A stretch of 64,000 nt of DNA from Tabrizicola sp. (GTDB taxonomy: Bacteria; Pseudomonadota; Alphaproteobacteria; Rhodobacterales; Rhodobacteraceae). A model generated the notes under the pieces. The model did no database searches, was not told the DNA's origin, and was given only the letters and a program-made list of their open reading frames with translations. Numbering within the stretch: the stretch's first letter is position 1; each line of letters begins with the position of its first letter. Location: the NCBI RefSeq assembly GCF_030694085.1, contig NZ_JAUXZE010000093.1:62001-126000 (forward strand). The letters run 5' to 3'. Below, in pieces: positions 48,069-57,307 of the stretch. The translations under genes and the position numbers were made by a program.

Positions 48069-49469
48069 ATGATCCCGGTAAAGGGCTACAACGGGCAGAA
48101 GGTTGCGGTGCTGGGACTGGGCCGGTCGGGTCTGGCGACGGCAGCGGCCCTGGCCGCCGGGGGTGCGGAGCCTCTCCTGTGGGATGACAGCCCCGAGGCG
48201 CGGGCCAAGGCCGAAGCGGAGGGCTTCGCCCTGACCGACCTGACGCGGCACGCAGCGCTGGAGGGGGTGGCCTGCCTGGTGACCTCGCCCGGCATCCCGC
48301 ATCTGTACCCCACCCCGAACCCGGTCATCGCCCGGGCATTGGAGCTGGGGATCCCGGTCGACAACGACATCGGCCTTTTCTTCCAGAGCGCGGCCGGAGA
48401 CGAGTGGGCCGAGATGGAGACTCCGCCGAAGATCGTGGCGGTGACGGGATCAAACGGGAAGTCGACGACGACGGCGCTGATCCATCACATTCTGGACGTG
48501 GCGGGCAAGCCGACGCAGATGGCGGGGAACATCGGCACGGGGGTTCTTGCCATCGATCCGCCGTTGGATGGCGAGGTGGTGGTGCTGGAGCTGTCCTCGT
48601 ACCAGACCGAACTTGCCCGCGCGCTGACGCCGGACGTGGCGGTCTTCACCAACCTGTCGCCCGACCACCTGGACCGGCACGGCGGCATGGGCGGGTATTT
48701 TGCGGCCAAGGCGCGGCTCTTCACGCTGGGCGGGCCGGACCGGGCCGTGATCGGCGTGGACGAGGTCGAGGGTCGATTCCTGGCGGGTGCGCTGGCGCAG
48801 GGGCCGCAGGATGACCGGGTAATCCGGGTGTCGTCGGGCCAGAAGCTGGACGAGTTTGGCTGGGCGGTCTTTGCCCGCAAAGGGTTTCTGGCGGAGTGGC
48901 GCAAGGGTCGGCAGGTGGCAAGCATCGACCTGCGCGAGATCAAGGGGTTGCCAGGCGCGCACAACCACCAGAACGCCTGCGCGGCCTATGCGGCCTGCCG
49001 GTCGCTGGGGCTGGCACCGAAGCTGATCGAGGGGGCACTGCAGTCGTTTGCTGGCCTGCCGCACAGAAGCCAGCTGGTCGGTGAGCGGGCCGGGGTGCGG
49101 TTCGTGAACGATTCGAAGGCGACGAACGTGGATTCGGCGGCGAAGGCCTTGCAAGCCTTCCCGAAGATCCGCTGGATTGCCGGGGGGCTGGGCAAGGACG
49201 GCGGGATCGCGGCGTTGCGGCCGGTGCTGGGATCGGTGGTGAAGGCCTATCTCATCGGCCATTCAGCGCGGGACTTTGCGCTCCAGATCGGCGACACCCC
49301 GCACGAGATCTGCGAGACGATGGAGCGGGCGGTGGCGCGCGCCGCCGAGGAGGCCCAGGCGGGGGAGGTCGTGCTACTGGCCCCGGCCGCGGCAAGTTTC
49401 GACCAGTATCCCAACTTCGAGAAGCGCGGCGAGGATTTCACCGCCCGGGTCAAGGCGCTGATCGGTTAG
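48069..49469 (+). CDS. murD: UDP-MurNAc-L-alanine:D-glutamate ligase MurD
   Basis: A 466-residue Mur ligase. The N-terminal Rossmann domain has MIPVKGYNGQKVAVLGLGRSGLATAAALAAGG; the ATP domain has IVAVTGSNGKSTTTALIHHIL and ELSSYQTELA, and the C-terminal domain has FVNDSKATNVDSAAKALQAF. ATG 48069 matches the family start; the frame extends upstream without homology. Downstream the expected ftsW is missing; a large inverted repeat and the thu operon follow instead. Confidence 0.95.
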   Translation: MIPVKGYNGQKVAVLGLGRSGLATAAALAAGGAEPLLWDDSPEARAKAEAEGFALTDLTRHAALEGVACLVTSPGIPHLYPTPNPVIARALELGIPVDNDIGLFFQSAAGDEWAEMETPPKIVAVTGSNGKSTTTALIHHILDVAGKPTQMAGNIGTGVLAIDPPLDGEVVVLELSSYQTELARALTPDVAVFTNLSPDHLDRHGGMGGYFAAKARLFTLGGPDRAVIGVDEVEGRFLAGALAQGPQDDRVIRVSSGQKLDEFGWAVFARKGFLAEWRKGRQVASIDLREIKGLPGAHNHQNACAAYAACRSLGLAPKLIEGALQSFAGLPHRSQLVGERAGVRFVNDSKATNVDSAAKALQAFPKIRWIAGGLGKDGGIAALRPVLGSVVKAYLIGHSARDFALQIGDTPHEICETMERAVARAAEEAQAGEVVLLAPAAASFDQYPNFEKRGEDFTARVKALIG

Positions 49470-49491
49470 GTCCAGGACGCACCTCGTCTAA

Positions 49492-49543
49492 GCCCTTCGG
49501 GCACTCCTCGGAGGGTGAGCTCAGCGATGAGTGCCCGAAGGGC
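49492..49543. terminator. 15-bp inverted repeat between murD and thuB
   Basis: GCCCTTCGGGCACTC (49492-49506) and GAGTGCCCGAAGGGC (49529-49543) are a perfect inverted repeat with a 22-base loop. It lies in the convergent gap and probably ends both the dcw and thu transcripts. Confidence 0.65.
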
Positions 49544-49559
49544 ATCGAAGAGCGGGCCG

Positions 49560-50615
49560 TCAGACCGCCAGCAGCTTTCCGTCCTGGTCGGCCGACTCCA
49601 CCGCGCAGTCCAGAAGCCGTTGCAGGGCCGCACCGCGCGCAAAGTCCGGGTCGGCGGGGCCTTCGCCACGGATCGCGGCGATGAACCGCTGATAGATCGT
49701 CGGCACGGGCGGGCAGTCCACGTCATGCCAGGTGCCGGTCTGGATGTCGTCACCCAGGCAGGCGCGCAGGTGGCTGACGGCCTTCTCGAAGGTCACTTCA
49801 AGACCCCCGGTCTGGCCGTAAAGCCGAAGCCGCAGGTCGTTCAGATGTCCGGTCGCAAAGCGTGTCGCCGCGACCGTTCCCAGAGCGCCATTTGCCAGCC
49901 GGACCTGCATGGTCGCGCTGTCGTTGGCGTCCAGCACATAGTCCCCGATCTGCCCGCCCGGCGCCTTGTCGAAGGTCTGCAACAGGCAGGAGACCTGCGT
50001 CGCGTCCATCCCGGCGATGAAGGTGGCGAAGTCGAGGATGTGGATGCCGACATCACCCAAGACGCCCTTGGAGCCATGCTTGGTGGACAGCCGCCACAGC
50101 CATTGCGGTTCGCGGTCCCAATGGCCCCAGGCAGGCTGGGTCAGCCAGCTTTGCAGGTAGGAGGCCTCGAAATGCCGGATGGTGCCGATGGCGCCGTCGC
50201 GGACCATCTGGGCGGCATGTTGCAGCGCGGGCACGTTGCGGTAGCTGAGGTTGACCATGTTCACCACGCCCGCCTTGGCGGCCGCGGTGGTCATCTCTTC
50301 GGCGTCCTTGGCGTTGGTCGCGAGCGGCTTTTCGCACAGGACATGCTTGCCTGAGGCCAGGAAGGGCAGGGTGGTCGCATAGTGCGCGGCATCGGGGGTG
50401 ACGTTGGTCACCGCGTCGAATTCCCCCCAGGCGATTGCCTCTTGCACCGAGGCAAAGCCATGCGCGATGTTGTGCGCCTTCTGAAAGGCGCCCAGCTGTT
50501 CGGAGCGGGTGTCGATCCCGGCGACCAGGGTGACGCCCGGAATCGCCGCAAAGGCTTCGGCATGGTTTCGCGCCATGCCGCCGGTGCCAAGGATCAGGAC
50601 GCGGACGGGCTGCAT
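49560..50615 (-). CDS. thuB: Gfo/Idh/MocA oxidoreductase ThuB-like
   Basis: A 351-residue NAD(P)-dependent sugar oxidoreductase. The N-terminal Rossmann segment is VRVLILGTGGMARNHAEAFAAIPGVTLVAGIDT, followed by the GFO_IDH signature HVLCEKPLATNAKDAEEM and the catalytic-type GSKGVLGDVGIHILDF. Its place as the last gene of LacI-E-F-G-K-A-B is exactly that of thuB in Sinorhizobium meliloti, where ThuA and ThuB turn trehalose and related disaccharides into 3-keto derivatives. One-base overlap with thuA. Confidence 0.9.
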   Translation of the reverse strand: MQPVRVLILGTGGMARNHAEAFAAIPGVTLVAGIDTRSEQLGAFQKAHNIAHGFASVQEAIAWGEFDAVTNVTPDAAHYATTLPFLASGKHVLCEKPLATNAKDAEEMTTAAAKAGVVNMVNLSYRNVPALQHAAQMVRDGAIGTIRHFEASYLQSWLTQPAWGHWDREPQWLWRLSTKHGSKGVLGDVGIHILDFATFIAGMDATQVSCLLQTFDKAPGGQIGDYVLDANDSATMQVRLANGALGTVAATRFATGHLNDLRLRLYGQTGGLEVTFEKAVSHLRACLGDDIQTGTWHDVDCPPVPTIYQRFIAAIRGEGPADPDFARGAALQRLLDCAVESADQDGKLLAV

Positions 50616-51400
50616 CAGCGGTACCCTTCCTCGCCGTCATGGTGCAGGCGCGGCCCGCGTTCCTCCAGCGGTTCCAGCGTCTTGCCGATGGGGGTGTTCG
50701 GGGCATCGGTGGGTTTTGCCAGTCGCGCCTCGGGGTTGAAGGCCCAGCGGACGCCGTTGCAGATCACCTTCTGCACCAGCGGCTGATGGTAGGTCGGGTA
50801 GGTTTCATGCCCCGGGCGGAAGTAGAAGATGTTGCCCGCACCACGCCGGTAGGTCAGGCCCGAGCGGAAGACCTCGCCGCCCTGGAACCAGCTGACGAAG
50901 ACGGTTTCAAGCGGTTCGGGCACGCCGAAGGGCTCGCCATACATCTCTTCGTATTCGATGTCGAAATGGTCCGGGATGCCGCGGGCGATCGGGTGCTGGC
51001 GACTGGTGACCCAGAGCCGTTCGCGTTCCCCGGCTTCGCGCCACGACAGGTTGCAGGGCGCGCCCATCAGGCGCTTGAAGGGTTTGGAGAAGTGGGCAGA
51101 GTGCAGGAATATCACGCCCATGCCGGACCAGACGGCCTCGGCCACGCGTTCGACGATCTTGTCATCGACGTCGCCGTGGGCGGCATGGCCCCACCAGATC
51201 AGGACGTCGGTTTCCGCGAGCTTCTTCGCGGTCATCCCATGCTCCTTGTCTTGCAGGGTGACACTCGTCGCGGTGATCCCGTCTTCCTTGTTCAGAAACT
51301 CGGCAATCGTGCCGTGCATGGTCTTGGGATAAACCTCGGCCACGACCTTGTTCTTCTGTTCGTGGACGTTCTCGCCCCAGACGGTGACGCGGATGGTCAT
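50615..51400 (-). CDS. thuA: ThuA-domain protein (trehalose utilization)
   Basis: A 261-residue ThuA protein: IRVTVWGENVHEQKNKVVAEVYPKTMHGTIAEFL, then DVLIWWGHAAHGDVDDKIVERV and the glutamine-amidotransferase-like GMGVIFLHSAHFSKPFK. The C-terminal GGEVFRSGLTYRRGAGNIFYFRPGHETYPTYH is family-typical. It works with ThuB in keto-sugar formation. It overlaps thuB by one base and follows thuK in the operon. Confidence 0.93.
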   Translation of the reverse strand: MTIRVTVWGENVHEQKNKVVAEVYPKTMHGTIAEFLNKEDGITATSVTLQDKEHGMTAKKLAETDVLIWWGHAAHGDVDDKIVERVAEAVWSGMGVIFLHSAHFSKPFKRLMGAPCNLSWREAGERERLWVTSRQHPIARGIPDHFDIEYEEMYGEPFGVPEPLETVFVSWFQGGEVFRSGLTYRRGAGNIFYFRPGHETYPTYHQPLVQKVICNGVRWAFNPEARLAKPTDAPNTPIGKTLEPLEERGPRLHHDGEEGYR

Positions 51401-51460
51401 GGGTAGTCTCCTTCAGGATGGATGCGCGCCCAGGCGGTCCCGGGCGCGCGGGGTAGGGGG

Positions 51461-52462
51461 TCAGCGGACGGGCATGCCGTCGGCGTCGAAGCGGTAAAGG
51501 TGGCCCGGCTGCGGCGCGAGCGACACTTTCGCGCCGACCGCGATATTGGCCTTGCCGGGGCGGCGGACGATGACGGGCTCATCGCTGCCGATTTCCACGA
51601 AGAGGAAGTGGTCGGACCCCAGGTCCTCAACGTGGAGGACTTCGCCCGACCAGGGTCCGTTCTCCACGACCTCGATGTGTTCGGACCGCGCGCCCAGCGT
51701 GGTGCAGCCGTGGTCGGCGGCGAATTTCCCGGTCAGGAAGTTCATCTTCGGGCTGCCGATGAAACCTGCCACGAAGAGCGAGTTCGGATTCTCGTAAAGC
51801 TCGGCCGGGGTGCCCGCCTGTTCCAGCTTGCCGTCCCGCAACACGGCGATCCGGTCGGCCAGGGTCATCGCTTCCACCTGGTCGTGGGTGACGTAGATCA
51901 TCGTGACGTTGGACATCGAATGGTGCAGCTTGGCGATTTCCAGACGGGTCTGGACGCGCAGGGCGGCGTCGAGGTTCGACAGGGGTTCGTCGAAAAGAAA
52001 CACGCGCGGATCGCGCACGATGGCGCGGCCGATGGCGACACGCTGGCGCTGGCCGCCCGAGAGCTGCTTTGGCAGGCGGTCGAGCAGGTGGTCGATCTGC
52101 AGAAGTTTCGCGGCGGATTCGACGCGCTTGCGGATCTCCTCGGGGCTGGTCTTGTCCAGCTTCATCCCGAAGGCCATGTTGTCATAGACCTTCATGTGCG
52201 GATAAAGCGCGTAGCTTTGGAACACCATCGCGATGCCACGCTTGGAGGGGATCAGGTTGTTCACCTTTTCTCCGTCAAAGGTCATGTCGCCGGTAGTGAT
52301 CTCTTCCAGGCCCGAGATCAGGCGCAGAAGCGTGGACTTGCCGCAGCCCGAAGGCCCGACGAAGACCATGAATTCGCCCTTCTCGATGGTCAGGTCGATG
52401 CCCTTGATCACCTGCACGGCGCCGTAGGACTTGGTGACGTTCTTCAGTTCGATCTTTGCCAT
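51461..52462 (-). CDS. thuK: Sugar ABC transporter ATPase (ThuK/UgpC/MsmK type)
   Basis: A 333-residue ATPase of the CUT1 family: Walker A VGPSGCGKSTLLRL, signature LSGGQRQRVAIGRAI, Walker B RVFLFDEPLSNLD and the H-loop YVTHDQVEAM. A C-terminal TOBE/regulatory part ends LAPQPGHLYRFDADGMPV. It energises the ThuEFG importer. It follows thuG by four bases and is separated from thuA by ~60 bases containing a GC-rich hairpin. Confidence 0.92.
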   Translation of the reverse strand: MAKIELKNVTKSYGAVQVIKGIDLTIEKGEFMVFVGPSGCGKSTLLRLISGLEEITTGDMTFDGEKVNNLIPSKRGIAMVFQSYALYPHMKVYDNMAFGMKLDKTSPEEIRKRVESAAKLLQIDHLLDRLPKQLSGGQRQRVAIGRAIVRDPRVFLFDEPLSNLDAALRVQTRLEIAKLHHSMSNVTMIYVTHDQVEAMTLADRIAVLRDGKLEQAGTPAELYENPNSLFVAGFIGSPKMNFLTGKFAADHGCTTLGARSEHIEVVENGPWSGEVLHVEDLGSDHFLFVEIGSDEPVIVRRPGKANIAVGAKVSLAPQPGHLYRFDADGMPVR

Positions 52463-52466
52463 GATG

Positions 52467-53296
<830 letters not shown>

Positions 53297-53300
<4 letters not shown>

Positions 53301-54247
53301 TTCTGGCCCTCCCCGGAAAGGTCGACCTTGCCCAGCCAGATGTAGAGGCTGACGAAGACCGCGATTATCGCGAAAAGAAGGGTCGACTGCGCGGCACCGT
53401 AGGCGAACTTGTCGAAGTCGATCATGTTTTCGCGGCTGATCACCGACATGGTCTTGGTGGCGGCGCTGTTGGGCGTCAGCACATAGACCAGGTCGAAGAT
53501 GCGCAGCGCGTCAAGCATGCGAAAGATGATCGCGACGGCCAGGGCCGGGCGGATCAAGGGCAGGGTGATCTTGAAGAACACCTTGACCGGGTTCACGCCG
53601 TCCAGCTTTGCCGCCTCGTAGATGTCGCGGGGGACCATCTGCAGGCCAGCCAGGATCAAGAGCGCCATGAAGGGCGTGGTCTTCCAGATGTCGACCATCA
53701 GGACGGCATACATCGCGGTGTCGACGGATGCGGTCCAGGCGATCTTCTGGTCGATCAGGCCCAGGCTCAGCAGGATGTCGTTGATGATCCCGAACTGGTC
53801 ATTCAGCATCCAGGCCCACATCTTCGCGCTCACGATGGTCGGGATGGCCCAGGGGATCAGGATGGCGGCGCGCACAAAGCCACGGCCCTTGAATTCGGCG
53901 TTCAGGACAAGGGCGACGATCAGGCCCAGCACCGTCTCGAACAGGACCGAGACGAAGGCGAAGCGCACCGTGTTCCAGACTGCGTTCCACCAGGCCGGAT
54001 CGACCAGCGTCCCGCGCCAGATCCAGCGCCCGCTCTCCAGCACGCGCAGGGACAGATAGTTGTCAAAGCCGATGAACTCGCCGCCGTAAAGGTCGGACAA
54101 CAGGGTGTTGGTCAGCGAAAACCAGATCGTGCGCAGCAGCGGCCAGGCGGCCACGAAGAACAGTGCAGCCAGCATGGGCGCAAGAAACCAGAAGGCCGCG
54201 CGTTGCCGTTGCTGCGAGAGGCTGAGCCCCCCGGTATTTGTTGCCAT
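53297..54247 (-). CDS. thuF: Sugar ABC transporter permease (ThuF-like)
   Basis: A 316-residue MalF-type permease with six to seven membrane helices (FWFLAPMLAALFFVAAWPLLRTIWFSL near the N-terminus). The EAA loop is DIYEAAKLDGVNPVKVFFKITLPLIRPAL. It pairs with ThuG to form the channel. It is preceded by an intrinsic terminator that separates it from thuE. Confidence 0.9.
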
Positions 54248-54287
54248 GATTCCCTCCCCTTTCGGGTCCCCCTCCGAGACCCGGTTA

Positions 54288-54326
54288 GAAAAGGCGGGCG
54301 GCTCGCCGTGAAGAAAGCCGCCCGCC
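54288..54326 (-). terminator. Terminator between thuE and thuF
   Basis: On the minus strand a perfect 11-base-pair stem (AGCCGCCCGCC at 54326-54316 and GGCGGGCGGCT at 54303-54293 as plus-strand text) is followed by TTTT. Partial termination would keep the thuE binding protein in excess. Confidence 0.8.
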
Positions 54327-54353
54327 GATGGGGTCAGTCAGGTCCGGGAGGAC

Positions 54354-55631
54354 TTACCAGCCCGACCCCTTGAGGTCCGTCAGTTCGACTTCGAGAAGCT
54401 CCAGGTTCTCGGCAGCCGAGCCTTCACCCGACAGGGTGCTGTGAACGGCAGACCAGAACTTGGCCGACACCTCGTTGTACTTGCCCAGCGTCGGGGCCGA
54501 GGGGCGCGGAACGGCGTTCAGGAACACGTCCTTCCATTGCGGGATGATCGGCTGCGCTGCGGCGATGTCGGCGTCGTCATAAAGGGCGACGATCGTCGGC
54601 AGGTTCGATTCGTTGATCGCGCGCTGCTTCTGCGCCTCGGGTCCGGCGAGATACATCGCCAGGCTGATCGCGGCGTCCTGCTTGGTCGAATACTTCGACA
54701 CGGCAACGTTCCAGCCGCCCAGCGTCGCCGCAGAGGTGTCGCCGTCCTTGCCAATCGGCAGGGTGGTCACGGCGAACTTGCCCTTGACGGCCGAATCGTC
54801 GCCGTTGCCCAGGCCGTAGGCATAGGGCCAGTTGCGCATGAAGACGGCGTTGCCGGTCTGCCAGACGCCGCGCGCCTCTTCTTCCTGATAGGCCAGAACG
54901 CCCCCGGGGCTGATCGTTCCGACCCAGCCCTTGACGGTTTCAAGGGCTTCCACGGCATTGGGGTTGTTGATGCTGATTGTGCCGTCAGTTTCAACAATCT
55001 GTCCGCCGCCGAAGGATTTCACCCATTCCAGCGCGTTGCAGGTCAGGCCTTCATAGGCGTTGCCCTGCCAGACAAAGCCCCAAAGGTCGGCGTTGCCCTC
55101 GGCGCGTTCCGCATCCTGGATGAACTGAGCGGTCTCGGTCAGCTCGGCCCAGGTTTGCGGCGGGGTCTTGCCGTGCTTTTCCAGCAGGTCGGTGCGGTAG
55201 TAAAGCGCCGGTGCGTCGGTGAAGATCGGCAGCGCGACCAGCTTGCCGTTCACGGTCTGCGATTCGATGATCGACGGGAAGTGGGTCGGTGCCAGATCCT
55301 TTGCGACCTCGGTCAGGTCGACGAAGTGGTCTGCCAGCTGCGGGGCCCAGATCACGTCGGTCTGGTAAAGGTCGATGTCGGCGGCACCGGCGGCCAGCCA
55401 CAGGCGATACTGGCCGAACTGGTCGGTGGTCGACGCGGGCATCGGCACCATCGTCACGGTGTTGCCGGTCGCCTCTTCCCACGGCTTGACCAGTGCCTTG
55501 AAGTTCTCGACCGCATTGCCGACAGCGCCCGAGACATAGAACAGCTCTTCGGCCGCGACCGGGGCGCCGAAGACGGCAAGCATGGCGGCAGTTGCGGTCG
55601 CGCGGAGTGCGCGGCCTTTCATGATGATCAT
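54354..55631 (-). CDS. thuE: Sugar ABC transporter substrate-binding protein (ThuE-like)
   Basis: A 425-residue periplasmic binding protein of the trehalose/maltose type. A signal peptide (MIIMKGRALRATATAAMLAVFGAPVAAEE) precedes the mature protein. The mature part has MVPMPASTTDQFGQYRLWLAAGAADIDLYQTDVIW and later MRNWPYAYGLG, KGKFAVTTLP and GGWNVAVSKYSTKQDAAI, as in CUT1 binding proteins. GGGAGG stands before the ATG at 55631. LacI-type palindromes lie in the upstream region. Confidence 0.92.
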   Translation of the reverse strand: MIIMKGRALRATATAAMLAVFGAPVAAEELFYVSGAVGNAVENFKALVKPWEEATGNTVTMVPMPASTTDQFGQYRLWLAAGAADIDLYQTDVIWAPQLADHFVDLTEVAKDLAPTHFPSIIESQTVNGKLVALPIFTDAPALYYRTDLLEKHGKTPPQTWAELTETAQFIQDAERAEGNADLWGFVWQGNAYEGLTCNALEWVKSFGGGQIVETDGTISINNPNAVEALETVKGWVGTISPGGVLAYQEEEARGVWQTGNAVFMRNWPYAYGLGNGDDSAVKGKFAVTTLPIGKDGDTSAATLGGWNVAVSKYSTKQDAAISLAMYLAGPEAQKQRAINESNLPTIVALYDDADIAAAQPIIPQWKDVFLNAVPRPSAPTLGKYNEVSAKFWSAVHSTLSGEGSAAENLELLEVELTDLKGSGW

Positions 55632-55695
55632 TTGGTTTCCTCCCAAAGGCCGCCGGTGTGGCGTGCCATCTCCTGTAGCAAAACGCCCGGTTTTC

Positions 55696-55736
55696 CCGAA
55701 ACGTTTCGGAAAACATAGTCCCCAAAGCGCTTTCGG
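55696..55736 (-). promoter_or_regulatory. Two LacI-type operators upstream of thuE
   Basis: CCGAAACGTTTCGG (55696-55709, perfect palindrome) and AAAGCGCTTT (55724-55733, flanked by C and CGG) both have the LacI-family centre CG. Their centres are 26 bases apart. They stand 65 to 105 bases from thuE, upstream of which lies thuR. Confidence 0.75.
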
Positions 55737-55764
55737 TCAACGATTCGTGTGGATGCCACCGGCG

Positions 55765-56787
55765 TCAGAGGTTGGCGACAGAGTTCCGCTCGATGAAGCT
55801 GTAGCTGCCCAGACGTTGGAGCGTTCCAAGCGGCTTGCCCTCGATCGCCCCCGCCAGGCAGTCGGCCAGTGGCTCCCAGCTATCGCGCAGCGGGGATTTC
55901 GTGACCGTCAGCGACGGGAAGAAGGCCGAGGCGCGCAGCGCGGGCAGCTCGTCATCATGCGCCACGACCGAAACATCGCCGGGCACCGACAGCCCCAGCG
56001 CCTCCAACCCCTGATAAACCCCGCGCGCCAGACGGACGTTGCCGCAGACGATGGCGGTGGGACATGGCGCATCGCCCGAAAAAAGCCGGATCGTGTCGGT
56101 CAACCCGTGCGCCTCGTCCATGACGCCATGCAAGTGCAGGTGCGGCAGGACCTCGGCCCCCCCGTCGCGCAACGCCCGGATGTAGCCCTGTTCCCGCACA
56201 GTGACGTAGGACCGATCAGCGATCCCGTTCAGAAAGGCGATGCGCCGGTGGCCGCGCTGGATAAGGTGCGCGGTCAGATCATAGGCAAGCTGTTCATTTT
56301 CAATGTCAAAATACGGGTAGTCGATCACCTTGCCGCTGCGGCCATGCACCACGAACGAAACCCCGGCCTTGCGCAGGAAGTCGATCCGGGGGTCCCGTTC
56401 CATCGGGTCGATCAGCACGAAGCCGTCCAGCATCGCGGTGCCGATCAGCTTCTGGTAGACCGGCAGCGCGTTTTCCTGCTCGGCCATCATGTGCAGCACG
56501 AACTGCATGCCCCGACCGGAAAACTGGGTGGACAGCCCCGCCACCACCTCCATGAAGATGCGGTCCTGGCCGATGTTGCGATACTGCGGCACCACCAGGC
56601 CGACCATCCCCGACCGTCCCGAGACCAGTTTCCGGGCCGAGGCGTTGGGGTGATAGTTCATCGCCCGCGCCGTGGCCTTGACGCGCAGCCGGGTTTCCTC
56701 GTTCACGTCGGAATGGTCGTTCAGCGCCCGGCTGACCTGGGTGATGGACAGATCAAGCGCGCGCGCGATGTCTTTCAGCGTCGCCAT
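55765..56787 (-). CDS. thuR: LacI-family regulator (ThuR-like)
   Basis: A 340-residue repressor: N-terminal LacI HTH (MATLKDIARALDLSITQVSRALNDHSDVNEETRLRVKATARAMNYHPNASARKL) and a periplasmic-binding-protein-like sensor domain. It precedes the thu transporter on the same strand, as thuR does in Sinorhizobium meliloti. Palindromes of its likely type lie both upstream of its own gene (56809-56828) and upstream of thuE, indicating autoregulation and control of the operon by an imported disaccharide. Confidence 0.9.
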   Translation of the reverse strand: MATLKDIARALDLSITQVSRALNDHSDVNEETRLRVKATARAMNYHPNASARKLVSGRSGMVGLVVPQYRNIGQDRIFMEVVAGLSTQFSGRGMQFVLHMMAEQENALPVYQKLIGTAMLDGFVLIDPMERDPRIDFLRKAGVSFVVHGRSGKVIDYPYFDIENEQLAYDLTAHLIQRGHRRIAFLNGIADRSYVTVREQGYIRALRDGGAEVLPHLHLHGVMDEAHGLTDTIRLFSGDAPCPTAIVCGNVRLARGVYQGLEALGLSVPGDVSVVAHDDELPALRASAFFPSLTVTKSPLRDSWEPLADCLAGAIEGKPLGTLQRLGSYSFIERNSVANL

Positions 56788-56808
56788 GAGTCAAACCCCT
56801 TTGGAACA

Positions 56809-56828
56809 TATCCGAAACATTTCGGATA
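56809..56828 (-). promoter_or_regulatory. LacI-type operator upstream of thuR
   Basis: TATCCGAAACATTTCGGATA is a near-perfect palindrome starting 22 bases before the thuR start. It shares the CCGAAAC/TTTCGG half-sites of the thuE operator. Confidence 0.75.
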
Positions 56829-56892
56829 GGAAAATCAACCAAAATCTTCCGCGCGGCTTGCCACGACGGACCTGCGTCGCAATGCTGCGTCC

Positions 56893-57252
56893 ATGTCCGA
56901 CACTGTCACCCTGCGTCTGCGGCTTCTCTTCGGCGACCGGCTGGTCTTCGGACCGGGGAAGGGCGAACTTCTGGCACGCATTTCCGAGTCCGGCTCGATC
57001 GCCGCCGCTGGCCGGGCGATGGGGATGAGCTACAAGCGCGCCTGGGCACTTGTCGAAGAGATGAACGCTGCCTTCCGTGCCCCGCTGGTGGTTTCGGCCC
57101 GGGGCGGAGCGGGTGGTGGCGGGGCAACGCTGACTGCCGAGGGGCAGGAGGTCCTGGCCGCCTACCGGGCGATGCTTGACGCGGTCGAGACTGCCGCGGC
57201 GCCGCAGCTCGCACGGATGGTGGCGATGCTCGATATGTCTGGTGGGAAATAA
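56893..57252 (+). CDS. modE: ModE-type molybdate-responsive regulator, HTH only
   Basis: A 119-residue protein matching the N-terminal LysR-like HTH of ModE (LRLRLLFGDRLVFGPGKGELLARISESGSIAAAGRAMGMSYKRAWALVEEMNAAFRAPLVV, then GGGGATLTAEGQEVL). It lacks the C-terminal TOBE/Mop molybdate-binding domains. Such short forms exist and may bind DNA without sensing molybdate directly. Immediately upstream of modABC and divergent from thuR. Confidence 0.88.
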   Translation: MSDTVTLRLRLLFGDRLVFGPGKGELLARISESGSIAAAGRAMGMSYKRAWALVEEMNAAFRAPLVVSARGGAGGGGATLTAEGQEVLAAYRAMLDAVETAAAPQLARMVAMLDMSGGK

Positions 57253-57299
57253 CGCTTGCCCGGCTTTGGCCCGGTCCATATGGTCCGCCAGACATATCG
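57231..57299. promoter_or_regulatory. 12-bp inverted repeat spanning the modE end and modA leader
   Basis: CGATATGTCTGG (57231-57242, within the 3' end of modE) and CCAGACATATCG (57288-57299, eight bases before modA) are perfect complements 45 bases apart. They could be paired Mo-box-like operator half-sites or a long RNA stem covering the modA ribosome site. Confidence 0.4.
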
Positions 57300-57307
57300 G
57301 AGACCCT

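Noticed and set aside
44528..48070. 1180-residue minus-strand reading frame opposite murF and mraY
   Set aside because: It is antisense to clear murF, mraY and part of fkbM/murD and has only Arg/His-rich low-complexity sequence. Long antisense frames are expected in GC-rich DNA.
47115..49543. Insertion sequence carrying the FkbM gene
   Set aside because: Palindromes lie downstream of both mraY and murD, but they differ in sequence and no transposase or direct repeats are visible.
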